Assembly (NCBI GenBank): GCA_016234745.1
Contig: JACRAR010000030.1
Span: 1 to 64,000, forward strand
Reading direction: 5' to 3'
DNA from: Betaproteobacteria bacterium
GTDB lineage: Bacteria; Pseudomonadota; Gammaproteobacteria; Burkholderiales; Rhodocyclaceae
Length of the DNA: 64,000 nt
In this document: positions 42,696 through 52,786 of the stretch, piece after piece
How the letters are laid out: the number at the start of each line of letters is the position of its first letter
Position numbering within the stretch: the stretch's first letter is position 1
Notes under the pieces: model-generated
The model's input: the letters and a program-made list of their open reading frames with translations, nothing else
The model's database searches: none
Told to the model about the DNA's origin: nothing
Translations under genes and position numbers: made by a program

Positions 42696-43421
42696 ATGAG
42701 CATCTTCTTTGCAATTTTGTTCTACCTCGCTACGGCCGTGCTGCTGGTCGGTCTCGCCAGAAAAATCGCCGACTACGCACGCACGCCGGCGCCCCTGCCC
42801 ATCGTCACGACGCCGGCGCCCACCACGGGCGGCGGCGTGGTCTGGCGCATGACACGCGAGGTTGCGCTGTTTGAGAGCCTGTTCAGGGCCAGCCTCTGGT
42901 TATGGGGTCTGGCCATGCTGTTCCATGTCGGCCTGGCGCTGGCGCTGCTGCGCCACTTGCGTTATTTCACCGAGCCGGTGTGGACCGGCGTCACCCTCAT
43001 CCAGCCCTTCGGCCTGTATGCCGGCTTCGCCATGCTGGCCGGGCTGATCGGTCTCTGGGTGCGGCGTCTGTTCGTCGAACGCATCCGCTATATCTCGACG
43101 CCCTCGGATCACTTGATGCTGGCCCTGCTGATCGGCATTGCCGCCTCGGGACTGGGTCTGAAGTTCGTCAATCACACCGACGTCGTCGCAGTGAAGATGT
43201 TCTTCCTCGGCCTGCTGCGTTTTGACCTGCAGCCCCTGCCGGCCGACCTCGGCCTGTATATCCATCTGCTGCTGGTCGCAGCGCTGCTGCTGGTGTTTCC
43301 CTTCAGCAAGCTGCTGCATGCACCCGGCGTATTTTTCTCGCCCACTCGCAATCAGGCGGATCATCCGCGCGAGGCAAGGCATCTTTCTGCCTGGGCTGCC
43401 AAACTGGAAAGCAAGGTCTGA
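42696..43421 (+). CDS. dsrM: Membrane cytochrome b subunit DsrM
   Basis: A 241-aa NarI-like membrane subunit of DsrMKJOP with about five helices (for example FLATAVLLVGLARKIADYA, LWGLAMLFHVGLALALLRHL, LMLALLIGIAASGLGLKF). Conserved histidines for haem b occur in MLFHVGLA and LYIHLLLVAAL. The complex exchanges electrons with the quinone pool. The dsrK start is 12 bp after the stop. Confidence 0.93.
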   Translation: MSIFFAILFYLATAVLLVGLARKIADYARTPAPLPIVTTPAPTTGGGVVWRMTREVALFESLFRASLWLWGLAMLFHVGLALALLRHLRYFTEPVWTGVTLIQPFGLYAGFAMLAGLIGLWVRRLFVERIRYISTPSDHLMLALLIGIAASGLGLKFVNHTDVVAVKMFFLGLLRFDLQPLPADLGLYIHLLLVAALLLVFPFSKLLHAPGVFFSPTRNQADHPREARHLSAWAAKLESKV

Positions 43422-43433
43422 GGGCCTCACGCC

Positions 43434-44975
43434 ATGGCCGAAACCGAAATCAAGGCTCCCATCACCGCACCTGCGCTGCGCGAATACCCGTGCATACCGG
43501 CGCTGCAGCCAGGAGCGATGGATGGCGTCAAACCCTATGTCGCCAACGACAAGGTGCAGGAGGAGGTCGGCTTTCCCGGTCATCTGGTCGATGACTGGCA
43601 ACCCAAGGCCCTAGCCAAGATGGGCGACCTGCTCGGGCGCTACCGCTCGCTCAAGGTGTTCATGGACGCCTGCGTGCATTGCGGCGCCTGCTCCGACAAG
43701 TGCCAGTATTTCCTCGCCAGCGGCGATCCGAAGAACATGCCCGTGGCACGCCAGGACCTGATGCGCAGCGTCTACCGGCGTCACTTCACCCTCGCCGGCA
43801 AGCTTTTTCCCGGCCTGGTCGGCGCGCGCGAATTGACCAAGGAAGTTCTCGACGAGTGGTACAGCTACTACCACCAGTGTTCTGAATGCCGCCGCTGCTC
43901 GGTGTTCTGCCCTTACGGCATCGACACCGCCGAAGTCACCATGGCGGCGCGCGAGATTCTCGATAGCGTCGGCTACGGCCAGAAGTACTCGAACGAGATC
44001 ATCGCCAAGGTGCACAAGATCGGCAACAACCTCGGCCTGCCCGGTCCGGCGCTGGCGAATACGCTGGAAGGCCTGGAAGAGGATATCAAGGAAGACACCG
44101 GCATCGACGTGCGCTACCCGCTCGACGTCAAAGGCGCCGAAGTGCTGCTAGTGACGCCATCGGCCGACTTTTTCGCCGAGCCGCACATCGAGAGCCTGAT
44201 CGGCTACGGCAAGGTCTTTCATGCGGCCGGCATCTCCTGGACGCTGGCCTCCAAGGCTTCCGAAGCCGGCAACTTCGGCATGTTCATCGGCAACTATGAG
44301 CATCTGCGCAAAATCGCCCTGCGCGTGCGCGAAGCAGCGCTGGAACTCGGCGTCAAGCGCATCGTGGTCGGCGAGTGCGGCCACGCCTGGCGCGTCGCCT
44401 ACCAATTCTGGAACACCCTGACCGGCATCGGCGCCGGCGCCAAGGATCCCTTCGCGATCCAGTTGCAGAGCCAGCTCGATCAGCGCTATCGGCAACCGAT
44501 GCATATCTGCGAGTTCACCTGGGACCTGATCCGGCAGGGCGCAATTTCCTTTGACAAGGCGGCCAACGACCACCGCGTCATCACTTTTCACGATTCCTGC
44601 AACGTCGCGCGCGCCTCGCGCATGGGCGACAGCCCGGGCGGCCAGTTCGAGATCCCGCGCGCCATCATCCGCGCCTGTGCCAACCATTATGTGGAAATGG
44701 CGCCCGGCACCACGCATGAGCAGACCTTCTGCTGCGGCGGCGGCGGCGGCTTGTTGACCGACGACCTGCTCGACTTGCGCATCAAGGGCGCGTTGCCGCG
44801 CATGGAAAGTTTGCGCCAGGCGGCCGACGAACGCGGCGTCAACTTCATGGCGACCATCTGCGCCATCTGCAAGGCGCAATTCACCAAGGTTCTTCCCTAT
44901 TACGGCTTCAAGATGAGCATGGTCGGCGGCGTGCATCAATTGGTCAGCACAGCGATCAAGCTGGGCGATAAATAA
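43434..44975 (+). CDS. dsrK: DsrK, HdrD-like iron-sulfur subunit
   Basis: A 513-aa cytoplasmic subunit that interacts with DsrC. Two [4Fe-4S] motifs (CVHCGACSDKCQYF and CSECRRCSVFCPYG) and the non-cubane CCG site (FCCGGGGGLL, with an N-terminal NVARASRMGD...). The family histidine/cysteine pattern of HdrD is complete. The run of GGC codons near 44740 encodes the glycines of the CCG motif and is not a repeat of interest. Confidence 0.95.
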   Translation: MAETEIKAPITAPALREYPCIPALQPGAMDGVKPYVANDKVQEEVGFPGHLVDDWQPKALAKMGDLLGRYRSLKVFMDACVHCGACSDKCQYFLASGDPKNMPVARQDLMRSVYRRHFTLAGKLFPGLVGARELTKEVLDEWYSYYHQCSECRRCSVFCPYGIDTAEVTMAAREILDSVGYGQKYSNEIIAKVHKIGNNLGLPGPALANTLEGLEEDIKEDTGIDVRYPLDVKGAEVLLVTPSADFFAEPHIESLIGYGKVFHAAGISWTLASKASEAGNFGMFIGNYEHLRKIALRVREAALELGVKRIVVGECGHAWRVAYQFWNTLTGIGAGAKDPFAIQLQSQLDQRYRQPMHICEFTWDLIRQGAISFDKAANDHRVITFHDSCNVARASRMGDSPGGQFEIPRAIIRACANHYVEMAPGTTHEQTFCCGGGGGLLTDDLLDLRIKGALPRMESLRQAADERGVNFMATICAICKAQFTKVLPYYGFKMSMVGGVHQLVSTAIKLGDK

Positions 44976-44988
44976 TTCGGAGACAAAC

Positions 44989-46956
44989 ATGTCGGTAACC
45001 ACCAACGATGATCCCACCAAGCTGAATTTCCGCCGCTACCAACCGGGCGTGACCCAGGTCAAGCGCTGGCAGGATGTGATTTTCAAGGCGGGGGCCTCAT
45101 ACAAATGTCCGACCTACACCCAGTCGGCGCCGCCCTGCCAGGGAAGTTGCCCTTCGGGGGAGGACATCCGCGGCTACCTCGCCATCGTGCGCGGCACCGA
45201 GAAGCCACCGCTGGGCGCTGACGGCAAGCCGACCATGCCCTGGCAGGAGTACGCCTGGCGCCGCCTGACCGAAGCCAACCCCTTCCCGGCGATCATGGGT
45301 CGTGTCTGTCCGGCGCCCTGCGAATCCGGCTGCAACCGCAACGCCGTCGAAGACCATGTCGGCATCAACTCGGTCGAGCATTTCCTTGGCCAGTACGCCA
45401 TCGCCAACAAGCTGGCCTTCCCCAAGCCGGGGAAAAGCACTGGCAAGAAGGTCGCCATCATCGGCGGCGGTCCCGCCGGCCTCTCCTGCGCCTACCAACT
45501 GGCGCGCAAAGGACATGCCGTGACCATCTTCGATGAGCATGAATTCCTCGGCGGCATGATGCGCTATGGCATTCCCGGTTTCCGCACGCCGCGCGAGGTG
45601 CTTGATGCGGAAATCCAGCGCATCCTCGACCTTGGCGTTAGCGCGCGGCTGAAATGCCGCGTCGGCACCGATTTCAAGATGGAGGATTTGCGCAAGGAAT
45701 TCGACGCGGTGTTTCTCGGCCTGGGCGCCCAGGCCGGACGCGCCTTGCCCATTCCCGATGCGACGGCCCCCAACGTGGTCACGGCCACGGCCTTCCTGCA
45801 GGCCTTCAATGACGGCCGCATGCAGTACGTCGGGCGCCGCGTCGTGGTGGTCGGCGGCGGCGACACTTCGATCGACGTTGCCACGGTGGCGCGGCGTCTC
45901 GGGCATATTGAGAATGCCAAGCCGACCGACATCGAGGGCGCCATCGCCGGCCGCATGGCCCACGATGTTGCTGCCATCTCCGCCAAGCAGGGCGCGGAAG
46001 TGACCCTGACCTCGGTATTCGCCATCGACAAGATGCAGGCCAACAAGCATGAAATCGAGCAGGCTCTGGCCGAAGGCATCGCCATCCTCGGCGGCCTGGC
46101 GCCGGTCGGCCTGGTCAGGGGCGCCGATGGCCGCGCCATGGCGCTGCGCGTCGCCCAGTGTGAAGCCAAGTTCATCGGGCCCAAGCTGGAGATCAAGATT
46201 GTCGAAGGCTCCGAACGGGACATTCCGGCCGACCTGATCGTTTCCGCCATCGGCCAGGCAGTGGATTTCAGCGGCCTCGAAGAATTCGACAACGGCAAAG
46301 GCGCGGTCAGTGCCGACAAGAATTATCAAATCGCCGGCAAACCAGGTGTCTTCGCCGGCGGCGACCTGATCCGCCCGCACCTGCTCACCAGCGCCATCGG
46401 CCATGGCTCCATCGCTGCCGACGGTCTGGACCGTTTTCTCGCCGGCGAAGAGATGGAGAAGCGGCCGAAGATCGACGTACACGCCTTCGACCTGCAACGC
46501 AAAATGATCGAACGTGGCCTGGAAATCAAGCCGATCAAAGGGGCGACTCGCGGCAGCGACAGTCTGGGCGGCGTGCACAACTTCGAGAATCGCTCCGACC
46601 GCTATGTCATCCCCCAGGACAAACTTTTCCTCGGCCACTTCTCTTACACGCCGCGCCTCAAGCGCAAGATCGTCACCCTCGATGCCAAGGCGGCTCTGGG
46701 TAATTTCCAGGAGCGCCTGGAGACGCTCGCCGAAGCCGATGCACAGGCTGAAGCCAAGCGCTGCATGAGTTGCGGCATGTGCTTCGAGTGCGACAACTGC
46801 GTCGTGTATTGCCCGCAACTGGCGGTCAAGAAAGTGCCGAAGAAAGAAGCCACCACTGGCCGCTACGTGTATACCGATTACGCCCGCTGTGTCGGCTGCC
46901 ACATCTGCGCCGAGGTCTGCCCCACCGGCTACATCCAGATGGGTCTGGGCGAATAG
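44989..46956 (+). CDS. dsrL: DsrL, NAD(P)H:acceptor oxidoreductase
   Basis: A 655-aa GltD-like flavoprotein: an N-terminal cysteine-rich region (CPTYTQSAPPCQGSCPSGED), FAD motif VAIIGGGPAGLSCAYQLARK, NAD(P) motif VVVVGGGDTSIDVA, and a C-terminal ferredoxin domain (CMSCGMCFECDNCVVYCPQ, CVGCHICAEVCPTG). DsrL couples DsrAB with NAD(P)+ reduction in sulfur oxidisers. The 681-aa antisense ORF over it is not real. Confidence 0.95.
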   Translation: MSVTTNDDPTKLNFRRYQPGVTQVKRWQDVIFKAGASYKCPTYTQSAPPCQGSCPSGEDIRGYLAIVRGTEKPPLGADGKPTMPWQEYAWRRLTEANPFPAIMGRVCPAPCESGCNRNAVEDHVGINSVEHFLGQYAIANKLAFPKPGKSTGKKVAIIGGGPAGLSCAYQLARKGHAVTIFDEHEFLGGMMRYGIPGFRTPREVLDAEIQRILDLGVSARLKCRVGTDFKMEDLRKEFDAVFLGLGAQAGRALPIPDATAPNVVTATAFLQAFNDGRMQYVGRRVVVVGGGDTSIDVATVARRLGHIENAKPTDIEGAIAGRMAHDVAAISAKQGAEVTLTSVFAIDKMQANKHEIEQALAEGIAILGGLAPVGLVRGADGRAMALRVAQCEAKFIGPKLEIKIVEGSERDIPADLIVSAIGQAVDFSGLEEFDNGKGAVSADKNYQIAGKPGVFAGGDLIRPHLLTSAIGHGSIAADGLDRFLAGEEMEKRPKIDVHAFDLQRKMIERGLEIKPIKGATRGSDSLGGVHNFENRSDRYVIPQDKLFLGHFSYTPRLKRKIVTLDAKAALGNFQERLETLAEADAQAEAKRCMSCGMCFECDNCVVYCPQLAVKKVPKKEATTGRYVYTDYARCVGCHICAEVCPTGYIQMGLGE

Positions 46957-46984
46957 CAATAACGCGCGCGTTGAGGGGAGTGCC

Positions 46985-47356
46985 TTGATACAACGACTGC
47001 TGTACTGCTTGGTTCTGTTGCTGGCCTTTCTGGCCCCGCCGGCCGCGGCGGAAGTGCCGAAGCCGGCGGTCGCCATCGCTAATCCGGGGCAATGTGTTGC
47101 ACCGGCGGATGTCATGCGGCGCAGCCACATGGACATGCTCAAGCATCAGCGCGACAGGACTCTGCGCCAAGGAGAGCGCGGCGCCAAATACAGCCTCAAT
47201 GCTTGCATCGAGTGCCATGCCAGCAAGGACAGCGGCTCCGTGCTCGGCGGCAAGGAGAATTTCTGCGAGGGTTGCCACAGCTACGTCGCCATCAAACTCG
47301 ACTGCTTCGAATGCCACCAGCCCAAGGCCATGAAAACAGCGGGAGCCAGGCCATGA
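46985..47356 (+). CDS. dsrJ: Triheme cytochrome c DsrJ
   Basis: A 123-aa periplasmic/membrane-anchored cytochrome c. TTG start with GAGGGGAGTGCC at the right spacing. N-terminal signal/anchor (IQRLLYCLVLLLAFLAPPAA). Three CXXCH motifs: CIECH, CEGCH and CFECH. DsrJ has an unusual His/Cys-ligated haem in Allochromatium, with a candidate cysteine in GQCVAPADVM. Ends overlapping dsrO by 4 bp. Confidence 0.94.
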   Translation: MIQRLLYCLVLLLAFLAPPAAAEVPKPAVAIANPGQCVAPADVMRRSHMDMLKHQRDRTLRQGERGAKYSLNACIECHASKDSGSVLGGKENFCEGCHSYVAIKLDCFECHQPKAMKTAGARP

Positions 47357-48138
47357 GTAAACGAGGGTCTGACACAGGGATGTCTGTCGGTGCAGGACCC
47401 GACAGCGGTCGTCGCGCCTTTCTGGGGACCGGCGTCGGTATCGCGGCCGCCACCGGCGTCCTGGCCATCGCCCCGGGGATAGGTCTGATCGAAATCGCCC
47501 AGGCCCGGCCGGCAGGGGAGTTGGCATCGAGCAAGGTGCGCTGGGGCCTGCTCATCGACAGCAGGCGCTGCAAGAGCGAATGTCAGGCCTGCGCCAAGGC
47601 CTGTGCCAAAGAGAATGCCGTGGAACCGGGCTCCGGCCGTCCCAGTCAGAATTCGCAATGGCTGCGCAAGATCGACCTCAAGGACAAGGTCACCGGACGC
47701 GAGGTGTCTTTGCCCATGATGTGCCAGCACTGCGCCAAACCGCCGTGCGTCGATGTCTGCCCGACCGGCGCCTCAATGCAGCGCGCCGATGGCATTGTCC
47801 TGGTCGACCGCCATATTTGCATCGGCTGCCGCTATTGCATCATGGCCTGCCCCTATCAGGCACGCTCCTTCGTGCACGAACCGCTGCATGCGCAAAACCC
47901 CGAAGTGCCGCGCGGCCAGGGTTGCGTCGAAGGCTGCACACTCTGCGTGCACCGCGTGGACAAAGGCCAGCAACCGGCCTGCGTCCAGGCCTGCCAGGAC
48001 AGCGGCGGCGGCGCCATGCTGTTTGGCGACCTCAACGACCCGACCAGCGACATTGCCTTGCGCATCGCCAGCGTGGCAAGTTCGCAGGTGCGTGCCGACC
48101 TGCGCCTCAACCCCGCCGTTCGTTACCAGGGGATATAA
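47353..48138 (+). CDS. dsrO: DsrO, Tat-exported ferredoxin subunit
   Basis: A 261-aa periplasmic iron-sulfur protein. Twin-arginine signal SGRRAFLGTGVGIAAATG at residues ~18-35. Four [4Fe-4S] motifs: CKSECQACAKAC, CQHCAKPPCVDVCP, CIGCRYCIMACP and CEGCTLCVHRV...CVQAC. Starts at the ATGA overlap with dsrJ. It passes electrons between DsrJ and DsrP. Confidence 0.95.
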   Translation: MSKRGSDTGMSVGAGPDSGRRAFLGTGVGIAAATGVLAIAPGIGLIEIAQARPAGELASSKVRWGLLIDSRRCKSECQACAKACAKENAVEPGSGRPSQNSQWLRKIDLKDKVTGREVSLPMMCQHCAKPPCVDVCPTGASMQRADGIVLVDRHICIGCRYCIMACPYQARSFVHEPLHAQNPEVPRGQGCVEGCTLCVHRVDKGQQPACVQACQDSGGGAMLFGDLNDPTSDIALRIASVASSQVRADLRLNPAVRYQGI

Positions 48139-49398
48139 ATGGCTACCCATATCGCCTATCGGGAACTTGGCAACAGGAGCGCATTCTGGACGCTGTTCCT
48201 GCTTGCCGGTGTGTTCGTCGCCGCCGGACTGGTGGCGCATGTGGTCATGGAACATCATGGTCATGTCATCACCGGCATGGACAACCGGATTGTCTGGGGA
48301 CTGCCGCACGTCTTCGCGGTATTCCTCATCGTCGCCGCCTCGGGTGCGCTGAATGTCGCTTCCACCGCCTCGGTTTTCGGCAAGACTATCTACAAGCCGC
48401 TGGCGCCGCTCTCCGGACTGGTGTCGCTGTGCCTGCTGGCCGGCGGCCTGGCGGTGCTGGTGCTTGATTTGGGTCGTTCCGATCGCATGATCGTCGCTGC
48501 CACCCAGTACAACTTCAAGTCCATCTTCGCCTGGAATATCTTCCTGTATACCGGCTTTTACGCCGTGGTCGGCGTATACCTCTGGATGATGCTGGAGAAG
48601 CGCTTCAACAAGTATTCATCGGCGGTCGGCACCGCTGCTTTCATCTGGCGCCTGGTGCTGACCACCGGTACCGGCTCCATCTTCGGTTTTCTGATCGCGC
48701 GCGAAGCTTACCAGTCCGCCATCATGGCGCCGATGTTCATCGCCTATTCGCTGGCTTACGGCACCGCCATCTACCTGATCGTGCTGATGATCGCCTGTCG
48801 TATCGAAGCGCGGCCGCTGGGTGACGAAGTGCTGCGCCGCTTGAAAAACCTCACTGCGACCTTCGTTGCCGCTTCCCTGTATTTCTGCGCCGCTCACCAT
48901 CTGACCAATCTCTACTTCACGCGCAACCACGCCGTGGAGGCGTTCATCCTGGTGGACGGCGGCAGCATCACCCAGAGCTTCTGGCTTGGTCAAGTGCTGA
49001 TCGGCGGTGTTCTGCCGCTGGCATTCCTCCTGGCGCCCGGAGTCACCCGCTGCCGCATCCTGGCGGCCTGCATGGCGATCGTCTTCGGCGGCCTGTGCCA
49101 GATGTATGTCACCATCATCGGCGGCCAGGCCTGGCCCATGGATCTTTTCCCTGGCTATAGCGCGACATCGAGCTTCGCCGATGGCGTGATTCAGCAGTAC
49201 TCGCCCGGCCTTTGGGAAATCCTGCTGGCATTCAGTGGACTGGCTATCGCCGCGCTGCTGATGGTAGTGGCGCTGCGCGTCCTGCGCATCCTGCCTGAGC
49301 GCCTCGACGACGCCCCGCAGGAAGTCCCCTTGGGGGACGCCCCGCAGGAAGTCCCCTTGGGGGACGCCAGCCGCGATCCCGCTCAGCATCCAAGGTAG
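48139..49398 (+). CDS. dsrP: DsrP, NrfD-like quinone-interacting membrane subunit
   Basis: A 419-aa NrfD/PsrC-type protein with about ten helices. Family marks: LAGVFVAAGLVAHVVMEHHG, RNHAVEAFILVDGG. The ATG directly follows dsrO. The C-terminal tail carries two copies of a 9-residue unit (DAPQEVPLG) from a 27-bp tandem repeat at 49309-49362, absent from DsrP proteins I know; it lies on a polar tail and probably leaves function intact. Confidence 0.93.
   Translation: MATHIAYRELGNRSAFWTLFLLAGVFVAAGLVAHVVMEHHGHVITGMDNRIVWGLPHVFAVFLIVAASGALNVASTASVFGKTIYKPLAPLSGLVSLCLLAGGLAVLVLDLGRSDRMIVAATQYNFKSIFAWNIFLYTGFYAVVGVYLWMMLEKRFNKYSSAVGTAAFIWRLVLTTGTGSIFGFLIAREAYQSAIMAPMFIAYSLAYGTAIYLIVLMIACRIEARPLGDEVLRRLKNLTATFVAASLYFCAAHHLTNLYFTRNHAVEAFILVDGGSITQSFWLGQVLIGGVLPLAFLLAPGVTRCRILAACMAIVFGGLCQMYVTIIGGQAWPMDLFPGYSATSSFADGVIQQYSPGLWEILLAFSGLAIAALLMVVALRVLRILPERLDDAPQEVPLGDAPQEVPLGDASRDPAQHPR
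49309..49362 (+). repeat. 27-bp perfect tandem repeat in dsrP
   Basis: The unit GACGCCCCGCAGGAAGTCCC... occurs twice without a mismatch (49309-49335, 49336-49362) and is followed by GACGCC. It keeps frame and lengthens the DsrP tail by nine residues. Confidence 0.9.
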
Positions 49399-49405
49399 TT
49401 TCCCG

Positions 49406-50797
49406 GTGCATCGCTTCCTCCTCTCCGCGGCGCACAAGTCCTCGGGCAAGACCACCGTCAGCATCGGGCTCTGCGCGGCACTGCGCGCCAGCGACCTTGA
49501 CGTGCAGCCGTTCAAGAAGGGACCCGATTACATCGATCCGTTGTGGCTGAGTGAAGCCGCCGGGCGCACCTGCCGCAACCTTGATTTCCACCTGGCGCAA
49601 GAGAAGGAGCTGACAGCCCAGTTTGCGCGCTATGGACATGCCGCCGATGTCTGTCTGGTCGAAGGCAACAAGGGGCTCTATGATGGACTGGACCTGCACG
49701 GCGCCAACAGCAATGCGGCACTGGCGCGCCTGCTCGATCTTCCCGTGGTGCTGGTGCTCGATGCGCGCGGCATGACACGCGGCATCGCCCCGCTGATTCT
49801 TGGCTACCAGGCATTCGATCGCGATTTGAAAATCGCCGGCGTGATCCTCAACCGCCTCGGCGGCAGCCGCCACGAAGCCAAGCTGCGCGCCGTCATCGAG
49901 CACTACACCGATGTTGCGGTGCTTGGCGCCATACAGGAAGATCAGCAACTGGCATTGTGCGAGCGCCATCTCGGTTTGATCCCCGCCAACGAGAGCAGCC
50001 AGGCGGCTCAGCGCATCGCGGCGATCGGGACGAGAATCGCAGCCCAGGTCGATCTGGATCGCCTGCTGTCGCTGACGCAGACGGCAACAATTTTGCCAAC
50101 CCCGTTGCCAACCAAACCGTCTGCCAAGCAGCCGGTACGCATCGCCATTGCCCGCGATGCCGCCTTCGGTTTCTATTACGCCGACGACCTCGACGCCTTT
50201 GCTGCCGCCGGCGCCGAACTCATTCCCTTCGACACCCTGCGCGATGCACATTTGCCTGACGCCGACGGCCTGTTCATCGGCGGCGGCTTTCCTGAAAGCT
50301 TTCTTGATGAACTGGAAGCCAACGCCAGCCTGCGCGCCGAAATCGGTGCCGCCATCGGTGCGGGCCTGCCCGCCTACGCCGAATGCGGCGGCCTGATGTA
50401 CCTGGCGCGCAGCATCACCTGGAAGGGGCGCTGCCGGCGCATGGTCGGCAGCATCGAGGGTGACGTGGTGATGCACGCCAAGCCCGTAGGACGCGGCTAT
50501 GTGCGTCTCGCCGCCACCGCTGCACATCCCTGGCTGGACGACAAGGGATCGCTGCCGGCACACGAGTTTCATTACTCCAGCATCGAGGGCCTCGGCGCCG
50601 ACACTCGTTATGCCTACCGCATGGAGCGCGGGCACGGCATAGACGGAGCCCGGGACGGTATCGTGCACAAGAACCTGCTGGCGAGTTACACTCATCTGCG
50701 CAGCACAGCAGCCTGCAACTGGGTGGCGCGCTTCGTCGCTCATGTCCGCGCCTGCAAGGCGCAGCAGACTCCCCAACAGCGTATATGCCAAAACTGA
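49406..50797 (+). CDS. dsrN: DsrN, cobyrinate a,c-diamide synthase-like sirohaem amidase
   Basis: A 463-aa CobB/CbiA-like enzyme that amidates sirohaem to sirohaem-amide for DsrAB. P-loop [12 protein letters not shown] (residues ~8-19), DYIDPLW, and a glutaminase-type domain with [13 protein letters not shown] (catalytic Cys ~330). Starts with GTG at 49406, eight bases after the dsrP stop. It overlaps the SUMT gene by 13 bp. Confidence 0.92.
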   Translation: MHRFLLSAAHKSSGKTTVSIGLCAALRASDLDVQPFKKGPDYIDPLWLSEAAGRTCRNLDFHLAQEKELTAQFARYGHAADVCLVEGNKGLYDGLDLHGANSNAALARLLDLPVVLVLDARGMTRGIAPLILGYQAFDRDLKIAGVILNRLGGSRHEAKLRAVIEHYTDVAVLGAIQEDQQLALCERHLGLIPANESSQAAQRIAAIGTRIAAQVDLDRLLSLTQTATILPTPLPTKPSAKQPVRIAIARDAAFGFYYADDLDAFAAAGAELIPFDTLRDAHLPDADGLFIGGGFPESFLDELEANASLRAEIGAAIGAGLPAYAECGGLMYLARSITWKGRCRRMVGSIEGDVVMHAKPVGRGYVRLAATAAHPWLDDKGSLPAHEFHYSSIEGLGADTRYAYRMERGHGIDGARDGIVHKNLLASYTHLRSTAACNWVARFVAHVRACKAQQTPQQRICQN

Positions 50798-51579
50798 CAG
50801 CAAGCCAGCCGCAATCCGGACACGTTTCCCAAACGGGACAGGTGTATCTGGTCGGCACCGGTCCCGGTGAACCCGACCTGCTGACCTTGCGCGCCTATCG
50901 CCTGATCCAGAGTGCGGACGTGGTGCTTTACGACAACCTGGTCAGCGCTGAAGTGATGGAATTGCTGCCGTCCGGTGCCGAGCGTATCTATGTCGGCAAG
51001 CAGCGTAATCGCCACACGCTGCGTCAGGAAGAAATCAACAAGCTGCTGGTAAAGTATGCGCAACAAGGCCGCAGCGTGCTGCGCCTGAAGGGAGGCGATC
51101 CTTTCATCTTCGGACGCGGTGGGGAGGAGATCGAAACCCTGATGCAGGAAGGCGTTCCTTTCCAGGTGGTACCGGGCATCACTGCCGCCCTGGGTGCTGC
51201 GGCCTATGCCGGGATTCCCCTCACCCACCGCGACCATTCCCAGGCCTGCATCTTCGTCACCGGCCATCTCAAGGATGGCAGCGCCGATCTCGATTGGGCC
51301 GCGTTGACCCGGCCGCGTCAGACCGTTGTCATTTACATGGGCCTGCTGGGTCTGCCGGAGCTCTGTGCCAAGCTCATCGAACACGGGCTGCCGGCTGACA
51401 CGCCGGCGGCGGTGGTCGAGCAGGCAACGCTGCAAGCGCAGCGCGTCATCGCCGCTTCGCTCGGCGCATTACCCGATGCCGCCGTGCGCGCCAAGCTCAA
51501 GGGGCCGACCCTGATCATCGTCGGCCACGTGGTCAGCCTGCGCCAGCGCCTGAACTGGTTCCACACGGAAGCGCCGTAG
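50785..51579 (+). CDS. cobA: Uroporphyrinogen-III C-methyltransferase (SUMT)
   Basis: A 264-aa SAM-dependent SUMT producing precorrin-2. Motifs: [46 protein letters not shown] and [16 protein letters not shown]. It lacks the CysG dehydrogenase/chelatase domain; the CbiX-like gene at 25317 could supply the chelatase. Overlap with dsrN by 13 bp places it at the end of the dsr operon. Confidence 0.93.
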   Translation: MPKLTASQPQSGHVSQTGQVYLVGTGPGEPDLLTLRAYRLIQSADVVLYDNLVSAEVMELLPSGAERIYVGKQRNRHTLRQEEINKLLVKYAQQGRSVLRLKGGDPFIFGRGGEEIETLMQEGVPFQVVPGITAALGAAAYAGIPLTHRDHSQACIFVTGHLKDGSADLDWAALTRPRQTVVIYMGLLGLPELCAKLIEHGLPADTPAAVVEQATLQAQRVIAASLGALPDAAVRAKLKGPTLIIVGHVVSLRQRLNWFHTEAP

Positions 51580-51581
51580 CG

Positions 51582-51974
51582 CTAGTTTCCTTCGGGAGCT
51601 CCTTGCCACAGCATGTCATAGCCCAGTTCCTTGGTATCGGAACACATCTTCGCCAAGGCTTCGAACTTGGCCGAAAAAATGGCATCGGCGTGCGATTTTT
51701 CGTGCTCCTCGAATGAGCGCCAATACGTCACGATGACATAGTGATCGTCCTCGCTGCGCGAAGCATTGAGAGAGCCCTCTGCAGAAACAAACCCGGAGAA
51801 TTTAAACACCTGTCCGGCAATGAACCCGCCCTTCTCTCCGCCGTAAGTTTCCTTGACGACATTGCACATCTCGCCGACGGCCAGCTCAACTTCCTCAAAG
51901 GTGACCCCAGGCTTGAGCTTGACCGTATTGAACAACATTTTGGTGCCGAAAGGCAGTGTGATGGGATCGAACAT
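51582..51974 (-). CDS. Small dimeric alpha/beta-barrel (ABM-like) protein
   Basis: A 130-aa protein; an upstream extension to 52001 is possible, but the ATG at 51974 has GAGGAGCGTTCC. The pattern LFNTVKLKPGVTFEEVELAV, then YVIVTYWRSFEEHEKSHAD, resembles antibiotic-biosynthesis-monooxygenase (ABM) folds with a Trp-x-Ser-x-Glu-x-His motif. Such folds include haem-degrading enzymes and small oxygenases. Function unknown. Converges with the dsr operon at a 2-bp gap. Confidence 0.6.
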   Translation of the reverse strand: MFDPITLPFGTKMLFNTVKLKPGVTFEEVELAVGEMCNVVKETYGGEKGGFIAGQVFKFSGFVSAEGSLNASRSEDDHYVIVTYWRSFEEHEKSHADAIFSAKFEALAKMCSDTKELGYDMLWQGAPEGN

Positions 51975-52096
51975 GGAACGCTCCTCTCTGGTGAAGAACA
52001 AATATGCGGAAAGGCAAAACGCATTCTAGCTTCATTCCGGCTTGCCCCCGCCAGGCGGGAAACTGATCTTGCCCGTTGCTGCGCAACGCGCAGGGG

Positions 52097-52786
52097 TTAG
52101 CGTTCCTGCAATGTTTTGGGCGGTGGCTCGACGCCGTACTTGGCGCCATGTTCGATGGCGAAAACCGCTGCCTCGACGCGCGAGGTGACGTTGAGTTTGG
52201 AAAGGATGTGGCGCACGTGGAGCTTGACCGTGTCATGGCTGATGTCGAGCTCCCGGGCGATGGCCTTGTTGCTCTTGCCGCAGGCCAGGTGATGCAGAAT
52301 TTCCCGTTCCCGCTCGGTAAGCTTGATTTGTCCCGCGCGCGCCTCCGGCTGGGGCGGAGGCGGCTGGAGCAAATGCGCAAGCTTTGAGGACATGGCCGGG
52401 GCAATCACCAATTCCCCGAGCGCTGCGCGGCGGATGGAGTTGATCACCGCCTCGGGATCCATGTCCTTCAGCAAATAGCCTCTCACCTCGGCACGCAACG
52501 CGTTGGCCAGATCGATCTCGCTGTCGCTCATGGTCAGGATGATGGTCGGCGGCGCGCACCCGGCAGCGCGCAACCTCTCAAGCAGGTCCAGGCCTTCCAT
52601 CAGCGGCATGCGCAAATCCAGTATGAGCAGGTCGGGCCGCTGCTGCTTGAGCAGGATTTCCGCTTCGTCGGGATCGCCCGTGGTGCCCAGCACCTGCATG
52701 CCCGCATGATGCTCGAGCAACTCTGCCAGCCCACGCCGGCAGAGACCATGGTCGTCGATGAGGAAAATGCGTATCGGCTTACTCAT
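52097..52786 (-). CDS. NarL/FixJ-type response regulator
   Basis: A 229-aa regulator: receiver domain MSKPIRIFLIDDHGLCRRGL with the phospho-acceptor in LLILDLRMPLM, and a LuxR-type helix-turn-helix LTEREREILHHLACGKSNKA. Start ATG 52786, overlapping the sensor kinase stop by 8 bp. It is next to sat-aprBA across the kinase gene, so these may be targets. Confidence 0.9.
   Translation of the reverse strand: MSKPIRIFLIDDHGLCRRGLAELLEHHAGMQVLGTTGDPDEAEILLKQQRPDLLILDLRMPLMEGLDLLERLRAAGCAPPTIILTMSDSEIDLANALRAEVRGYLLKDMDPEAVINSIRRAALGELVIAPAMSSKLAHLLQPPPPQPEARAGQIKLTEREREILHHLACGKSNKAIARELDISHDTVKLHVRHILSKLNVTSRVEAAVFAIEHGAKYGVEPPPKTLQER

Noticed and set aside
44730-44765. GGC repeat in dsrK
   Set aside because: Encodes the glycine-rich CCG motif of DsrK, conserved in the family.
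45097-47142. 681-aa minus-strand ORF over dsrL and dsrJ
   Set aside because: Antisense to DsrL and DsrJ with clear cluster and haem motifs; no motif of its own.
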